Below are positions 54,301 to 64,000 of a stretch of 64,000 nt of DNA, in pieces (position 1 is the first letter of the stretch; every line of letters starts with the position of its first letter). Both the position numbers and the translations under genes were made by a program. The notes beneath the pieces were generated by a model that was not told the DNA's origin, searched no databases, and saw nothing but the letters and a program-made list of their open reading frames with translations. This stretch comes from Paramacrobiotus metropolitanus (Eukaryota; Tardigrada; Eutardigrada; Parachela; Macrobiotidae), in NCBI RefSeq assembly GCF_019649055.1, contig NW_026570253.1, forward strand, positions 1,054,001-1,118,000, read 5' to 3'.

Positions 54301-54964
54301 TTTTATCGGGAGGTATAGGCTGTTTCATGGAAATGAAAAACTGATCAAACCAAAAAGCGATCCCAAATTTCGCTAACAAACAATTTTAAAGATTACAGCT
54401 AGTGATATGTCCATAAGATCGTTCTCCATTAATGTGGAATTAGCCACATGGAGTTCCTGTCGGTGAGCAGAACGGCACATGGATTTTCTTATCTTCTCCG
54501 CAAAATATAACGCGATAAGTTAATACTTACTAACAACAAAACAATGAGTGAAGTTAGTGAAGAAAGCTGACAGATAGCGTAGGACAATTACGTAACTGTA
54601 AGAAAACGCAGCAGTAAGCACGCACAGTGTGCACAGTGTGTTGCATCTGTATCTGCATATCCTATGAGTAGGGCTGGAGTAGGTTTTTTATTACCTCCCA
54701 CGTCAGTCGTTTCGGCGCACCGTCATTTTCCCTTTTTTTAGGATTTCTGTTATCCAGCATCTGTTTTTACATTCATGCACGTTTATCAATTAACAACATG
54801 GTAGCATTCCTGTGTTACCCAAACGAAAGAAGTTTTAATCCAATAATAATGCTTAATGCACGCAGAAATATTCGAGCAGGAAACAGAACTCACGATTTTC
54901 CCCACAATATGAATAACCACGAAAGCAGCAATCACAGTTCGGCCGGACAACCGGAATATATGCG
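54301..54964. other. Spacer between tandem Rho genes
   Basis: Upstream region of Rho copy 1 and 3' flank of copy 2. No coding exon recognised. Confidence 0.5.
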
Positions 54965-56982
54965 TTAAAGCAGAGAGCAAGTACGAGATGACCTTTCCTT
55001 TCGTTTGAGCAGGGCATGCCGGACAGCGGTCAGAAAGAGATCGGTTACGCCTTGGCTCGTCTTGGCTGAGCATTCCAGATACGCTTTGGCTCCTATCCGA
55101 AATGCCAGCGCTTCGCCTTCGATTTTCTCTATGTACGGCTACAAATTACAGAAAAGAAGACCAAAATTAATCAGAATTGCATTGGGCTCGGGCCTGCTGA
55201 TCGGTGTACGTTTAATTCAGACGCCTACTCCGTATTTGCACTACAGATCTGGGATTACCGAAAAAATAAGGGAAGCATTAAATGCTCAAATTGCTTAAAA
55301 AATGCGAAATGCTCAAATTGCTTTGAATTGGCAAAATCGGGGCACATTGCGGCAAACAGCAGTTACCACATCTGTTCTCGTAGAAAGGTCAACACGTTAA
55401 CTAACAATGACCTCGCGACAAATGCTTACCGCTTCAACAGTTGAGGATTCATCGTTTTTTACCGCTCTAAGGTCAGTTTTGTTGCCAACCAAAATCACAG
55501 GGATGCCGGGACAAAAATGTCTGACCTGAAATTGTCCTGGTTTCATTAAAAAAGACGGGCATAAAGTTAGATTGGGAACTCACATAATAATATGCTAAAC
55601 GTTATGCCAGCAGCGAAAGCATAAAGTGAAAAAGTACATGAAAGGTGGTTAAATAATATAATTATAATTTTGAAGCCTAAATAGGAATCAGTGACGAGTG
55701 GAAAAATGCTTTCCCTTCTGTACCTCAGGCGACCATTTCTCAGATACGTTTTGCAGACTGGTGGGATTATCCACGGAATAGACAATAATAACAGCGTCGG
55801 ACTCTCTATAACTCAGCGGTCGCAATCTGTGTACACAAAAAAAAACGATTCATGGAAGAATCTTTGACTTTTCTACACGAAGAAAAAAGCAAGTTAGAAA
55901 AAACGCAGCTTCTTTTCATTCACCTATCAAAATCTTCCTGTCCGGCCGTATCCCATAAAGTAGTTTCTACCTGAAATAAAACCAACAATTTCAAATACAA
56001 GTACAAGTATAATCGCACATTGCAACTGCAAACTAGGGTTTGCACTTCAAGGCGCGGCTTACAATGTACTTACGTATCTGTATATCTATATCTAATACCG
56101 TATTACCTATTAATCGTAAGATTGCGCGCTGTTGTAGAAAGCTTCGCTACTAATACGTACCCGCATGAAAGTGATGCGGAAAAACTATGCTGATTTGGTC
56201 GTGTTTCCGTATATTTCCAATTAAACTTTGCGCATATTCGAGTGTTGCTATTATGTAGTTAGTTGGTCGTCTCTAAATCGCATCCCAGGTATGCGCTCAG
56301 ATACGGACGCTTCATCGCTTGCGCACATTTTAACAGCACTTTGCAGAACGTTCAATTTTCCAACGGAGCTGGCGCGAAATCCGATCGACTTCGACCATTG
56401 AATTTCTAGCCAACTGGGCTTTTAATTGAAGGAGAAAAATATAATAGCATAGATTTTTTAAAAGTCGTTAGTTTCAGAAATCGTGCAGAATAAACGAATC
56501 CAGAATGCGCACGTTCGCATTCTGACCGCATCACTTTCGTGTGGGGTATCTGCATAAACCTTATGCACAGACGTCTACAAAAGTTTATCAAATTGCCGTA
56601 AATGTATGCAATTAACTGCAGATACTGTTATACGAGAAAGGTAAAACATTCTCAGTGGATGCATACTTTTAGTCCTACTTTACATCATGCTCGCTCAGTT
56701 TAACGTAACGTCCAACATTTGTTTACTGTTGCAACTCTGCAAGACTGCATCCTATCGGCTTGCCCAAAAACGGTATTATATGGGCCGAAATAGGCTACTT
56801 GGTCCAAGAAATACCTTTTTGTTATCAATGATGACATCGGTAACGAAATTCTCGAACACCGTGGGAATATGCACCGATGGGAAGGTTTTATTGCAGAATA
56901 CCATTAGCAGGCTGGTTTTCCCACACACTGGATCTCCGACAACAACCACTTTGGCGCAGCGAACTTTCGGCTGATTAGTCAT
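54965..56982 (-). CDS. Rho-family small GTPase, copy 2, altered P-loop
   Basis: Five phased exons give 195 residues: 56815-56982, 55924-55970, 55724-55826, 55430-55525, 54965-55138. Switch I is canonical (PTVFENF), as are [28 protein letters not shown] and ECSAKTSQG; the tail is RSSRTCSLL (CAAX box CSLL, geranylgeranyl type). The P-loop reads [11 protein letters not shown]: the Gly equivalent to Ras Gly12 is Pro (residue 18) and the next position is Val. Such changes alter GTP hydrolysis, and atypical Rho proteins with non-Gly there can stay GTP-bound. The switch II Gln is kept. Start chosen at MTNQPKVRC; an in-frame Met 18 codons upstream (not ATG) is ignored. Confidence 0.94.
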
Positions 56983-58386
56983 TATCGTCCCACATCGGAT
57001 GAAGACATTAGCGTCCACTGGCGCAATGATTACCAAATTGTGTAATTATTCGTACTGCATTATTTCAATATATTGAAAGGAAACTATTAAACTGATGCTT
57101 AGTGATCTATACTGTTGCGAGATCGTTTTACTGGTCAGATTCAGCTACGTATTTGTACTCCTCGATTCTGCTGCACACAAAAATTAATTAAACAATTCTA
57201 ACATCGCACTGTGAAGAGGGTACGGTAGCGACTTCTTGAGTATTCGTACAGGTACAAAATCAAACACCGGTAAAAGGTGCTTAATCTCATTAATTTTATC
57301 ATTTAACGGTAAGCATGATTACTGTATTCGATAAGGTTACCGTACGGCGCTACACTGCATGATACATCATCGTGACGTACGAGTATACTTACATGCAAAA
57401 ATTTCCAGGTCCACAGAATCAAACCTTATCAAAAATTCTTACAGATAAAACCAGTAAAATCGGTTTTTAAGCCTTTTATAGATGCTTCATACAGGTACAG
57501 TCACGGTGTAAAAGGTTTACCCTATCCACCTTGGTACAGTGTTCACAATCAGTACATAATTATACAAATATATAATATATATAAAGGTACTGTACTTCTA
57601 CAATACCTCCCTTAATGCTCGCAGTTCATTTACCGTAATTTCACACATATCGTTTTGCATTTAAGTATAAATTCATTTTAAGTAGATATGTACTTCCTTA
57701 CTTCTACGGTATTTATTTAAACATTATTACTACTGTTTACTATAAACACAAACACGCTGATTTTTGGTAGCAGTGAGACGTCCGCAGTTAATCGAATTTT
57801 GTTTTAACTGGTTGTAACTGAAATAAAGCGCCAAATGTCGCCCAACACCATGAACCCAGCCGAATATAGATATTGTACATACAATAGTAACAATACTTTA
57901 CAGTATTGTACGAAACACATACATATCTGTAGAACATCTAATACTGTCTGTACTGTCACTTATAAAATGGGTTAATAATTTCTCTATACAACGATCTTTT
58001 TCAGGGCACCAAAACCGAGCAAAACATGCAAGCATTAGATCGTAATGCATTATTTAGCCATTATTCAAATCTTTGTGGCCAAGTTGCTGTTCCCTCAAAC
58101 AAATGCTCCCCGAAGTCTTGATCAAGAGATCAAACATTTTTCCATTTTCCAGTCAGTGATTACCCATTTCATCCTTAAAAATTCAAAGTGCTGCTACGGA
58201 TATTTGGCTAGTGAGCAGTTCTTAAAATCGAGACAATATCCAATAAGTCACGCGGCTGGCTCCAATGGATTTACGGCAACCTCAGTCAGTGCAATGATTT
58301 ACAAGCTTTTGCCTTTTCGCCTTTTCCTGCTGTTTTCCAAGCTGTTGATCATTTTCGTGTTGCCAGCAGCGGATTCTCAGCTAGTT
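56983..58386. other. Intergenic, AT-rich
   Basis: Promoter side of Rho copy 2 and 3' flank of SDHAF1. A short AT microsatellite lies near 57566-57587. A 117-codon plus-strand open frame (58045-58398) overlaps the SDHAF1 end and is probably chance. Confidence 0.45.
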
Positions 58387-58635
58387 TTATGCAGGTGAAT
58401 GTAATTTTTCTCCAATCACTTTCAGATCAATTGTGCGAGGATCTTGTACCATTTGCAGCTGTCTTCTACCGCGCCTCAGCAGCGCCTCAATGCGCATGGA
58501 TTCTTTGAGAGGAATACTCGCGTTGGCTTTGAATTCCTGGCGTATACGATCGCGGAATCCCGGTTTCGCTGATGTTGCTTTTATCAGCTCTCTGTATAAA
58601 TGAAGAACTTGCTGTGACAACTTGGAGCGGACCAT
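58387..58635 (-). CDS. SDHAF1: Succinate dehydrogenase assembly factor 1 (LYR protein)
   Basis: SDHAF1 is a small mitochondrial LYR-motif chaperone that helps place Fe-S clusters in the SDHB subunit of complex II. The single exon gives 82 residues from MVRSKLSQQ. The LYR motif is in VLHLYREL, followed by RIRQEFKAN and the hallmark MRIEALLRRGRRQLQM, close to human SDHAF1 in order and spacing. The start was chosen because it aligns with the human N-terminus; an in-frame ATG 36 codons upstream (58743) is possible. The C-terminal disordered tail of the human protein is absent. Confidence 0.9.
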   Translation of the reverse strand: MVRSKLSQQVLHLYRELIKATSAKPGFRDRIRQEFKANASIPLKESMRIEALLRRGRRQLQMVQDPRTIDLKVIGEKLHSPA

Positions 58636-59067
58636 AGCGAAGCAAATGGTGCAGTGCAGAGGAATCTTCCGTGCTATTTGGGGGTACTTCGTATTGGACT
58701 TCCACTTTCCAGAAGGATCCAACTCATCCAAGGTGGATTCCAAGGTGGATTTGACGTAATAGAATAAAGTCCAGTATGATCACAAGGCTGATGATTGATG
58801 ATCATTAATTTGCAGAAAGTTTATCCAAACTGCAGCGCGTACAGTCGATTAAAATCAAAACTAAACTCACAAGTCAGTTAAAAAAATCGAAAAGTTACAA
58901 AGACACCTAACGGGCGGCCACCTCGGGGGAGGCGGCCAAGTGGCAGGCGGTTTAAGAGTTAGAAGCGCCACCTGGTGTTTGTATAATTGATTGAATGTTG
59001 GTTAATGAAGAAGAATGGTTAATGAAGTTGGAAGTATGGTTGTGCGTAGGACTCCGATAGAGACGCA
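58636..59067. other. Upstream region of SDHAF1
   Basis: Possible extended N-terminus to 58743, then short imperfect repeats (GGTTAATGAAG at 59001-59030). Nothing else seen. Confidence 0.4.
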
Positions 59068-59104
59068 GCTCAGTTAGTTTATAACATACATAAACTAACT
59101 GAGC
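59068..59104. repeat. Perfect hairpin, 15-bp stem
   Basis: GCTCAGTTAGTTTAT, 7-base loop, and its exact complement. It abuts the first unit of the 79-bp tandem array. Confidence 0.85.
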
Positions 59105-59418
59105 ATATTTATAACATACACCTGACTCTAAATCCCACCTCCTTTGAGCTGGCAGTAAGTGTTGGTTGGGCGCAGTTGGGCGCATACTTATAACACACAC
59201 CTGACAATAAATGCTACCTCCTACGAGCTGGCAGTAAGTGTTGGTTGGGCGCAGTTGGGCGCATACTTATAACACACACCTGACTTTAACTGCTACCTCC
59301 TACGAGCTGGCAGTAACTGTTGGTTGGGCGCAGTTGGGCGCATATTTATAACACACACCTGACTCTAAATGCTACCTCCTACGAGCTGGCAGTAAATGCT
59401 GGTTGGGCGCAGTTGGAC
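59102..59418. repeat. Tandem array, 79-bp unit, four copies
   Basis: CGCATA(C/T)TTATAACA starts at 59102, 59181, 59260, 59339 and 59418, an exact 79-bp period. Each unit also holds GCTACCTCC, GAGCTGGCAGTAA and GGTTGGGCGCAGTTGG. A decayed unit lies at about 59605-59665 (CAGCTACCAGTAAG, then CGCATATTTATAA), so the array was once longer or has spread. Confidence 0.95.
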
Positions 59419-59420
59419 GC

Positions 59421-60033
59421 ATATTTTAAAATTTACCCATCTTAATTTTTAATTTTATTTTCACTTATTGTTACCACACATCAGCTGACTTTCGGTTTGT
59501 ATAATCGGTATGATCCCGATCAGGATAGCATAATACAACTGTTCTTTTCGTTAAGGCCGTTTTGTTCTAATGCATATTTTGTACTCGTACCATGATAATT
59601 ATTAAAGGTTCTCAGCTACCAGTAAGTTGTTACTTGGACTCAGTAGGTCGCATATTTATAAAATATTATGATCTACTCAAACTTGAAAACAAAGAAATTG
59701 CCTTATTTATTTCGTCCTTTAGTTATTGGTAACTTTAAAAGTTAATTACTACAAAACCAATACAAAATAACAAAATAATAGTTTATTTCAGTATAAGAAA
59801 AATACTAAGATACAAACTTTACAAGTATTAAACGAGTAATTCAACATAACTACATCACATAGATAATAATACCGCACCACCACTGTCAGATAATAATACC
59901 ACAGATAACTATAATGCACTTAGAAAAATGGTATAATGGCGGTAATAAATTCATGAATCGCTCAAATAACAACAATAAAAATGAAAACGATTGGTCCATC
60001 TCAAAGTAAAAGCAACGGTTCATGCTATTCCAT
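59421..60033. other. AT-rich flank of the tandem array
   Basis: Includes the isolated decayed 79-bp unit. Otherwise no feature. Confidence 0.45.
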
Positions 60034-60847
60034 TCATTTATTTCGTTTCTTCGGAGTTCCTGCATAAACAAATAAGTGGTAAATAAATAAATTCAGAAAA
60101 AATAAATTTTAAATTAATAATTATATTTAAATTCTTACCAACAGATCGTTTGCTGGAGTCAGGCTGCAGTACGGTTGTATTGTCGTCAGTGACAACAATA
60201 TCCATAGCACTTCCTGGAATTTCGTCTATCAAAATAAAAATTCATTATTAATTTTGAAGATTAATAATTAATTTATTCTCGTAAAAAAGGTTATACCTGG
60301 CTTTTTTTCTTCCATATACGTTTTGCTGATTGTTTCTTTGCTCCGACCCTATATGAATATTTTATAAAAATTAAAAATTATAACTTGTGTTAATATCTTG
60401 TTATATTTATGAAACGTTTTTATTGCTAACTTCAATATAAGCATAAGACTGTTTCAGTATGACGCGATATTGCTTATTCATAGCTGAAAAATCGTGAATC
60501 CCAATCAATCCGCTTTGATGCGCAGCAGCTGAATGTCCAAATAATTGCTGCTGAATTTGATTATATCCCACAACATCCACAACACCACTGTCGTCAACGA
60601 TTTGCAACTACAATAACAAAAGAATTTATAATATAAATTAGAACCTTATGCTTCATGACTATCGTAATTACAGTTATTGGCTTGTAGACAAATGTAACTT
60701 CCGATGATTTCGGCTCAGTCAAAGATAATAATTAACCATAATTTTATTAAAATATGAACTGCCAAATATTTGTTCTTTTATCTGTTTCTTAGGTTTCTTA
60801 GGTTTCTTACTCTTTTCACACTTTCGCTTAACACCTCTTTTTTCCAT
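60034..60847 (-). CDS. Unrecognised small multi-exon gene, Lys-rich ends
   Basis: Four exons close in phase and end in a stop: 60431-60607, 60297-60348, 60139-60225, 60034-60059, encoding 113 residues from LQIVDDSGVVDVVGY to VGTPKKRNK. A candidate first exon (60737-60847, phase 0) would add MEKRGVKRKCEKSKKPKKPKK and NKIM, but its GTTAAT donor is weak. Total would be 150 residues. Basic clusters at both ends (KKPKKPKK, PKKRNK) suggest nuclear or nucleic-acid location. I recognise no domain. Short AT-rich introns and consistent phases argue for a real gene. Confidence 0.45.
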
Positions 60848-60899
60848 CTTTGTATAACTTACCCAAATTCTTGTCCCCCATTTTCGTTTCAATACCTTA

Positions 60900-63190
60900 A
60901 AAAACCAGCAAATAAAAATTTTTGCACAATCAAATTAAATTAAAACACTTACCAATAAAAACCATACACCTAAAATGGCATGTATACAAAAACAACTCAA
61001 ACATACAACCAAACAACCGCAACAAAAATCGGAATGAAAGTCATGTTCTCCAAATTTTTCCGATTTTAATCTACAATAAAAAACATTTGTAAACCTCTAA
61101 ACGGAATATTGCACCCACCTGTCTCTCATAACTCCAACTTCACTTGCCAATCTCAAAACGGATCAAAATACCCTAAAATACTGAGTGATACGGAACGTTG
61201 CACCCACCTGTTTCTTCAAAATATTTACTAGATTTAGTAAAATAAAAATCCAAATACAACAGACTTCACATCATACGGATCGTTACACCCACCTGTTTCT
61301 TCAAAATATCTTATTCCCACACACATAATCATTCATCCATAACTACATTTACTCCAAAACATACCCAGATTCAAACCATAAAACCAATCAACTTTACAGT
61401 ACATTATACGCATCATATACTATATACGCATACGCATCATATACTATCGCAACATATACTATACAATAAACCATACGGAGCACTACATCCACCTGTTTCT
61501 TCAATTTGATTTTATCAACTACAATATCTACACAACATAACTCTAAAAATCCCAAATAAATTTTCTATAATGCCACTTATTCTTTCTATATTTTACCAGA
61601 ATATACTTTTCCATTTTTTCCATAATTTAATTTCTATTTTCCTTCATATGATCCATATTTTCCTTTTCTTTCATCATTTATTAACATAAATATTATAACT
61701 ACCTTCCTATTATTGATAACGTCAGTTACCGGTTACAGAAAGTCCTCTGCAGTTAAGTAAACTGCATTTATGTAAACTGTCCCAGATAACAGTCTCAAAA
61801 ACGACCTATACGTCGTGCAACAACCTACTCTAGCGATACCGGTGTTTAGTGAAAATAAGTAAGCGCTCGCTACTATTTTAAAAATTCTATAGTAATGCAC
61901 CATTAATGTGCTGCACATTTGAATTCTCACAGAAAAAATGATTGGATGTAGTTGGAAAAAGTATATCAATAAGCGTCAGTGAATATAACAATGAATACCG
62001 CGCAACACCATAGTAAGTACTACAGTAAAACTGTAAATAGTATAGCTGTTTTCTGGGCACTTCATCAGTTGGTAGTCGATTGAAAGTTAATCTTGATCGA
62101 AGTGAATAAAAGAACAAATAACGTTCGCCACAAAGCAAAAAGATAAGAAAGAAAATAAAATTAAGTAATAAATTTAGTAAACGCAGTAATGGAATAATAT
62201 ATTTTCCTACTATGTTTCAAGAGTTGTCATAACTGGCACTTGACTAATAAAAAACATAAAAATCGCAAAAATAACAAAACACCCCCCCGAAACACTCAAA
62301 CCCCAAAAAAGCATTAAAATTTTAACATGAAATTCCAAAAAAATCTACACGAGCAAAAAATCTCTCCTTCTCATATTCTTTCTGACTAACGACTAATGTA
62401 TCTCTTCGTTATGAGAGGTAATTACCAAAAGTCATTACAACAAAACTCCTAGCTCGTTATACTAGTAAGTTACATTATTGATAATGTTAAGTACTAAAAG
62501 TTCTACTAGTAGCACGTTAAAAATTTTTTATCTTTCACACTAGCGAAAAGCAGCTGCACTACATGATATTATCTACACACCAAACATCCGAATATACAGA
62601 TATACTGTATAACATCCTTAAAACTCCGTAGATATCCTTAAAACTCCGTTTAAACCACACTACCATAAAGCCAAAGCCAACCAATTCTCTAATTATTCCT
62701 TAATATCTTTTAATCTATTCAACTTAGAAAACCAAATGCAACAAAAAATTACCAATAATGACAAAAATTCACTAAAAAAATTTCTTACTTGTCACAAATC
62801 TGCCAAAATCCATTCAAACACCTCTTTCCAGGCACTCCAAACCACTCTCCACCTTACTACAACAACCTTTGCTATCAAACTATCAAATAAGATCTTACAA
62901 CACAATCCACACAACAAACTTCTCACAATTTCCCTTAACCAACTAAATTTCCACCGCACTCCGATTTCCTTTTATATACCCACAACACACTATACTTCAC
63001 AAAACCACCAATCACCAGCAAATACCTACCTCCCCCATCCGATAACTTCCAATCAAAAATCATTTCGTCAGAGAACTTTAAAAGCGGCCTCATTTATATC
63101 GAAACACCCAACCCGAAAATCGTCCTTGACAGGACACATATGGCTAAACTACTGCTTCTACAAAAAAGACTACCCTTACAAATTCTACAC
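60900..63190. other. G-depleted strand block
   Basis: From about 60.9 to 63.19 kb the plus strand is A/C-rich and poor in G. In 62641-63060 I count 16 G and 131 C in 420 bases. The bias stops sharply near 63190, where balanced sequence resumes. It is not a simple repeat: sequence is complex. It includes the CACCTG-bearing repeat and one long open frame. Confidence 0.85.
61101..61510. repeat. Four copies of a CACCTG-centred motif
   Basis: ACGGA followed by a variable 5-6 bases and CANCCACCTGTNTCT occurs at 61101, 61190, 61275 and 61475. The last three also share TTTCTTCAA. Spacings are 89, 85 and 200 bp. Each keeps an intact CACCTG E-box; the DNA between copies is not repeated. Confidence 0.8.
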
Positions 63191-63218
63191 AACAGAGCCA
63201 TATGGTCTCGGGTGCTAA
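62736..63218 (+). CDS. Open frame of 160 codons, doubtful
   Basis: It runs through the G-depleted block, so it is rich in Asn, Thr, His, Lys, Ser and poor in Gly, Ala, Val, Asp. Low G removes TAG and TGA, but TAA should still be common in A/T-rich DNA, so 160 open codons are somewhat surprising. No recognised domain, no splice support. Could be a diverged element or chance. Confidence 0.2.
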   Translation: MQQKITNNDKNSLKKFLTCHKSAKIHSNTSFQALQTTLHLTTTTFAIKLSNKILQHNPHNKLLTISLNQLNFHRTPISFYIPTTHYTSQNHQSPANTYLPHPITSNQKSFRQRTLKAASFISKHPTRKSSLTGHIWLNYCFYKKDYPYKFYTTEPYGLGC

Positions 63219-63589
63219 ACACCCTCTGTCGCGATGGCAACCCCCCATCGCCTGCCGGAAAAACCGTTTTTTGAAAACGATTTTTGAAATTTTGAAATGG
63301 CCCTACCACCGTCCGACTCCGCTGCATATGTGCACTCTGCGAGTCTGCACAGCCATAAGGAAGCTGTGGGTGGGTACGGCATAGTGTCGCGTAGTGCGCC
63401 TCCCGCGGGGGTAAATCGACATACTTTTCGTAGTTAGCCCACGCCTCGCCACTGATCAATCCACACCATACGCCATCCGCAAAAGTCGTGACCGAAAATC
63501 TACGTCACTGCGGTTCTGTTTAAGTAAACTTCGTCGAATTCTGGAGTCTTTTCTGATAACGGACGACCATCCGGTTGCGTGTGGTTCGA
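63219..63589. other. Upstream region of the decarboxylase gene
   Basis: Balanced composition resumes abruptly. A 7-bp stem GCGATGG/CCATCGC (63231-63252) is the only clear local structure. Likely promoter and leader. Confidence 0.4.
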
Positions 63590-63928
63590 ATGGCTGATAA
63601 CATTGGAGATATTCCGCCTTCCGGCGGTGGAGGTTTTTTCAAACGCATGTGTTTGGCTCGCGATCGTCCAGCTGCTTTTGCAGTGGCAGTCAATTCTGAA
63701 CTTGCTGGTTGTGTTAAATCTCCTGACTCACCTATGGACACTTCCGAATGCTCGCAGAATGGTGCTCCGGCTTCCAGGAGCCCGAACGATCTACCAAATG
63801 GAGAAAACAACAATTATACGGGGAAAAAATTGGTCGAGGAGGTAGTGGCGTTATTGCTGAAGACATGGGAAAATCGAGCAAATAAGAATGGCAAAATTGT
63901 GGATTTCCTTTTGCCAGAAGATATGAAG
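63590..63928 (+). CDS. GAD/CSAD-type PLP decarboxylase, first coding exon (partial)
   Basis: Group II PLP decarboxylases make GABA from glutamate (GAD) or hypotaurine from cysteine sulfinate (CSAD). This 113-codon exon ends in phase 0 at an AAG/GTAGGA donor; the rest lies beyond the window. An 80-residue Ser/Asn-rich leader precedes KKLVEEVVALLLKTWENR and GKIVDFLLPEDMK, which match the family's N-terminal helix and VLDFHHP-type strand. The FLLPEDM form is nearer CSAD/ADC than vertebrate GAD65/67. Which substrate cannot be told without the PLP-binding core. Confidence 0.75.
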
Positions 63929-64000
63929 GTAGGAAGCACGATGTGGTACATGCATGATACATCATATCTGTGCACGATATTGATATGCATGGAAAATATT

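Noticed and set aside
58045-58398. 117-codon open frame, plus strand
   Set aside because: Hydrophobic stretches look membrane-like, but it overlaps SDHAF1 antisense and has no family resemblance.
63094-63459. 121-codon open frame, minus strand
   Set aside because: Crosses the sharp composition boundary at 63190, so it is unlikely to be one coding unit.

Overview
The window is animal nuclear DNA. It is AT-rich and carries intron-dense genes with GT-AG introns, many of them only 50-350 bases long, packed on both strands. P2X receptors, a receptor guanylyl cyclase with a natriuretic-receptor layout, cyclin L, a group II PAK, Rho GTPases and SmD2 place it in the Metazoa. A tardigrade is my best guess: P2X is lost from Drosophila and C. 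elegans but has been cloned from a tardigrade, and a secreted intradiol dioxygenase is the kind of acquired gene reported from small ecdysozoans. That guess is inference, not proof.

Layout, left to right. 0-10.3 kb: two tandem P2X receptor genes (+), same exon plan except that the second carries two extra introns. 10.8-12.2 kb: an Ap4A-hydrolase-like Nudix gene (-) with a degenerate Nudix box. 13.3-17.4 kb: cyclin L (-). 17.8-18.4 kb: a long near-perfect DNA palindrome and a tRNA-Ile(AAT) (-). 19.5-22.2 kb: SMSr/SAMD8, a ceramide phosphoethanolamine synthase-type gene (+), convergent with an XK-related membrane protein gene (-, 22.7-26.1 kb). 28.3-29.5 kb: a secreted intradiol ring-cleavage dioxygenase (+). 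30.8-37.0 kb: a 19-exon receptor guanylyl cyclase (+) whose cyclase domain lacks one metal-binding Asp. 37.7-42.7 kb: a BAG3/Starvin-like co-chaperone (-) with a 3.7-kb first intron holding a terminal-inverted-repeat element. 43.9-45.3 kb: two related decayed coding-like tracts. 45.9-50.2 kb: a PAK4/Mbt-type kinase (+). 51.3-51.8 kb: SmD2 (-). 52.7-57.0 kb: two tandem Rho-family GTPases (-). 58.4-58.6 kb: SDHAF1 (-). 59.1-59.4 kb: a 79-bp tandem repeat. 60.0-60.8 kb: an unrecognised small multi-exon gene (-). 60.9-63.2 kb: a strikingly G-depleted strand. 63.6 kb to the end: the first coding exon of a GAD/CSAD-type PLP decarboxylase (+), cut by the window edge.

The genes do not form one pathway. 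Loose themes are ATP and cGMP signalling (P2X pair, guanylyl cyclase), nucleotide clean-up (Nudix), membrane lipid handling (SMSr, XKR), Rho-to-PAK signalling, and RNA processing (cyclin L, SmD2). The most interesting points are receptor or enzyme copies that keep the full fold but lose a key functional residue (first P2X, guanylyl cyclase, Nudix, second Rho), the secreted dioxygenase, the 340-bp palindrome, and the G-depleted block. Exon models were built by hand from reading-frame continuity, splice consensus and family similarity. Exon phases close perfectly in all the main genes, but no transcript evidence was available.
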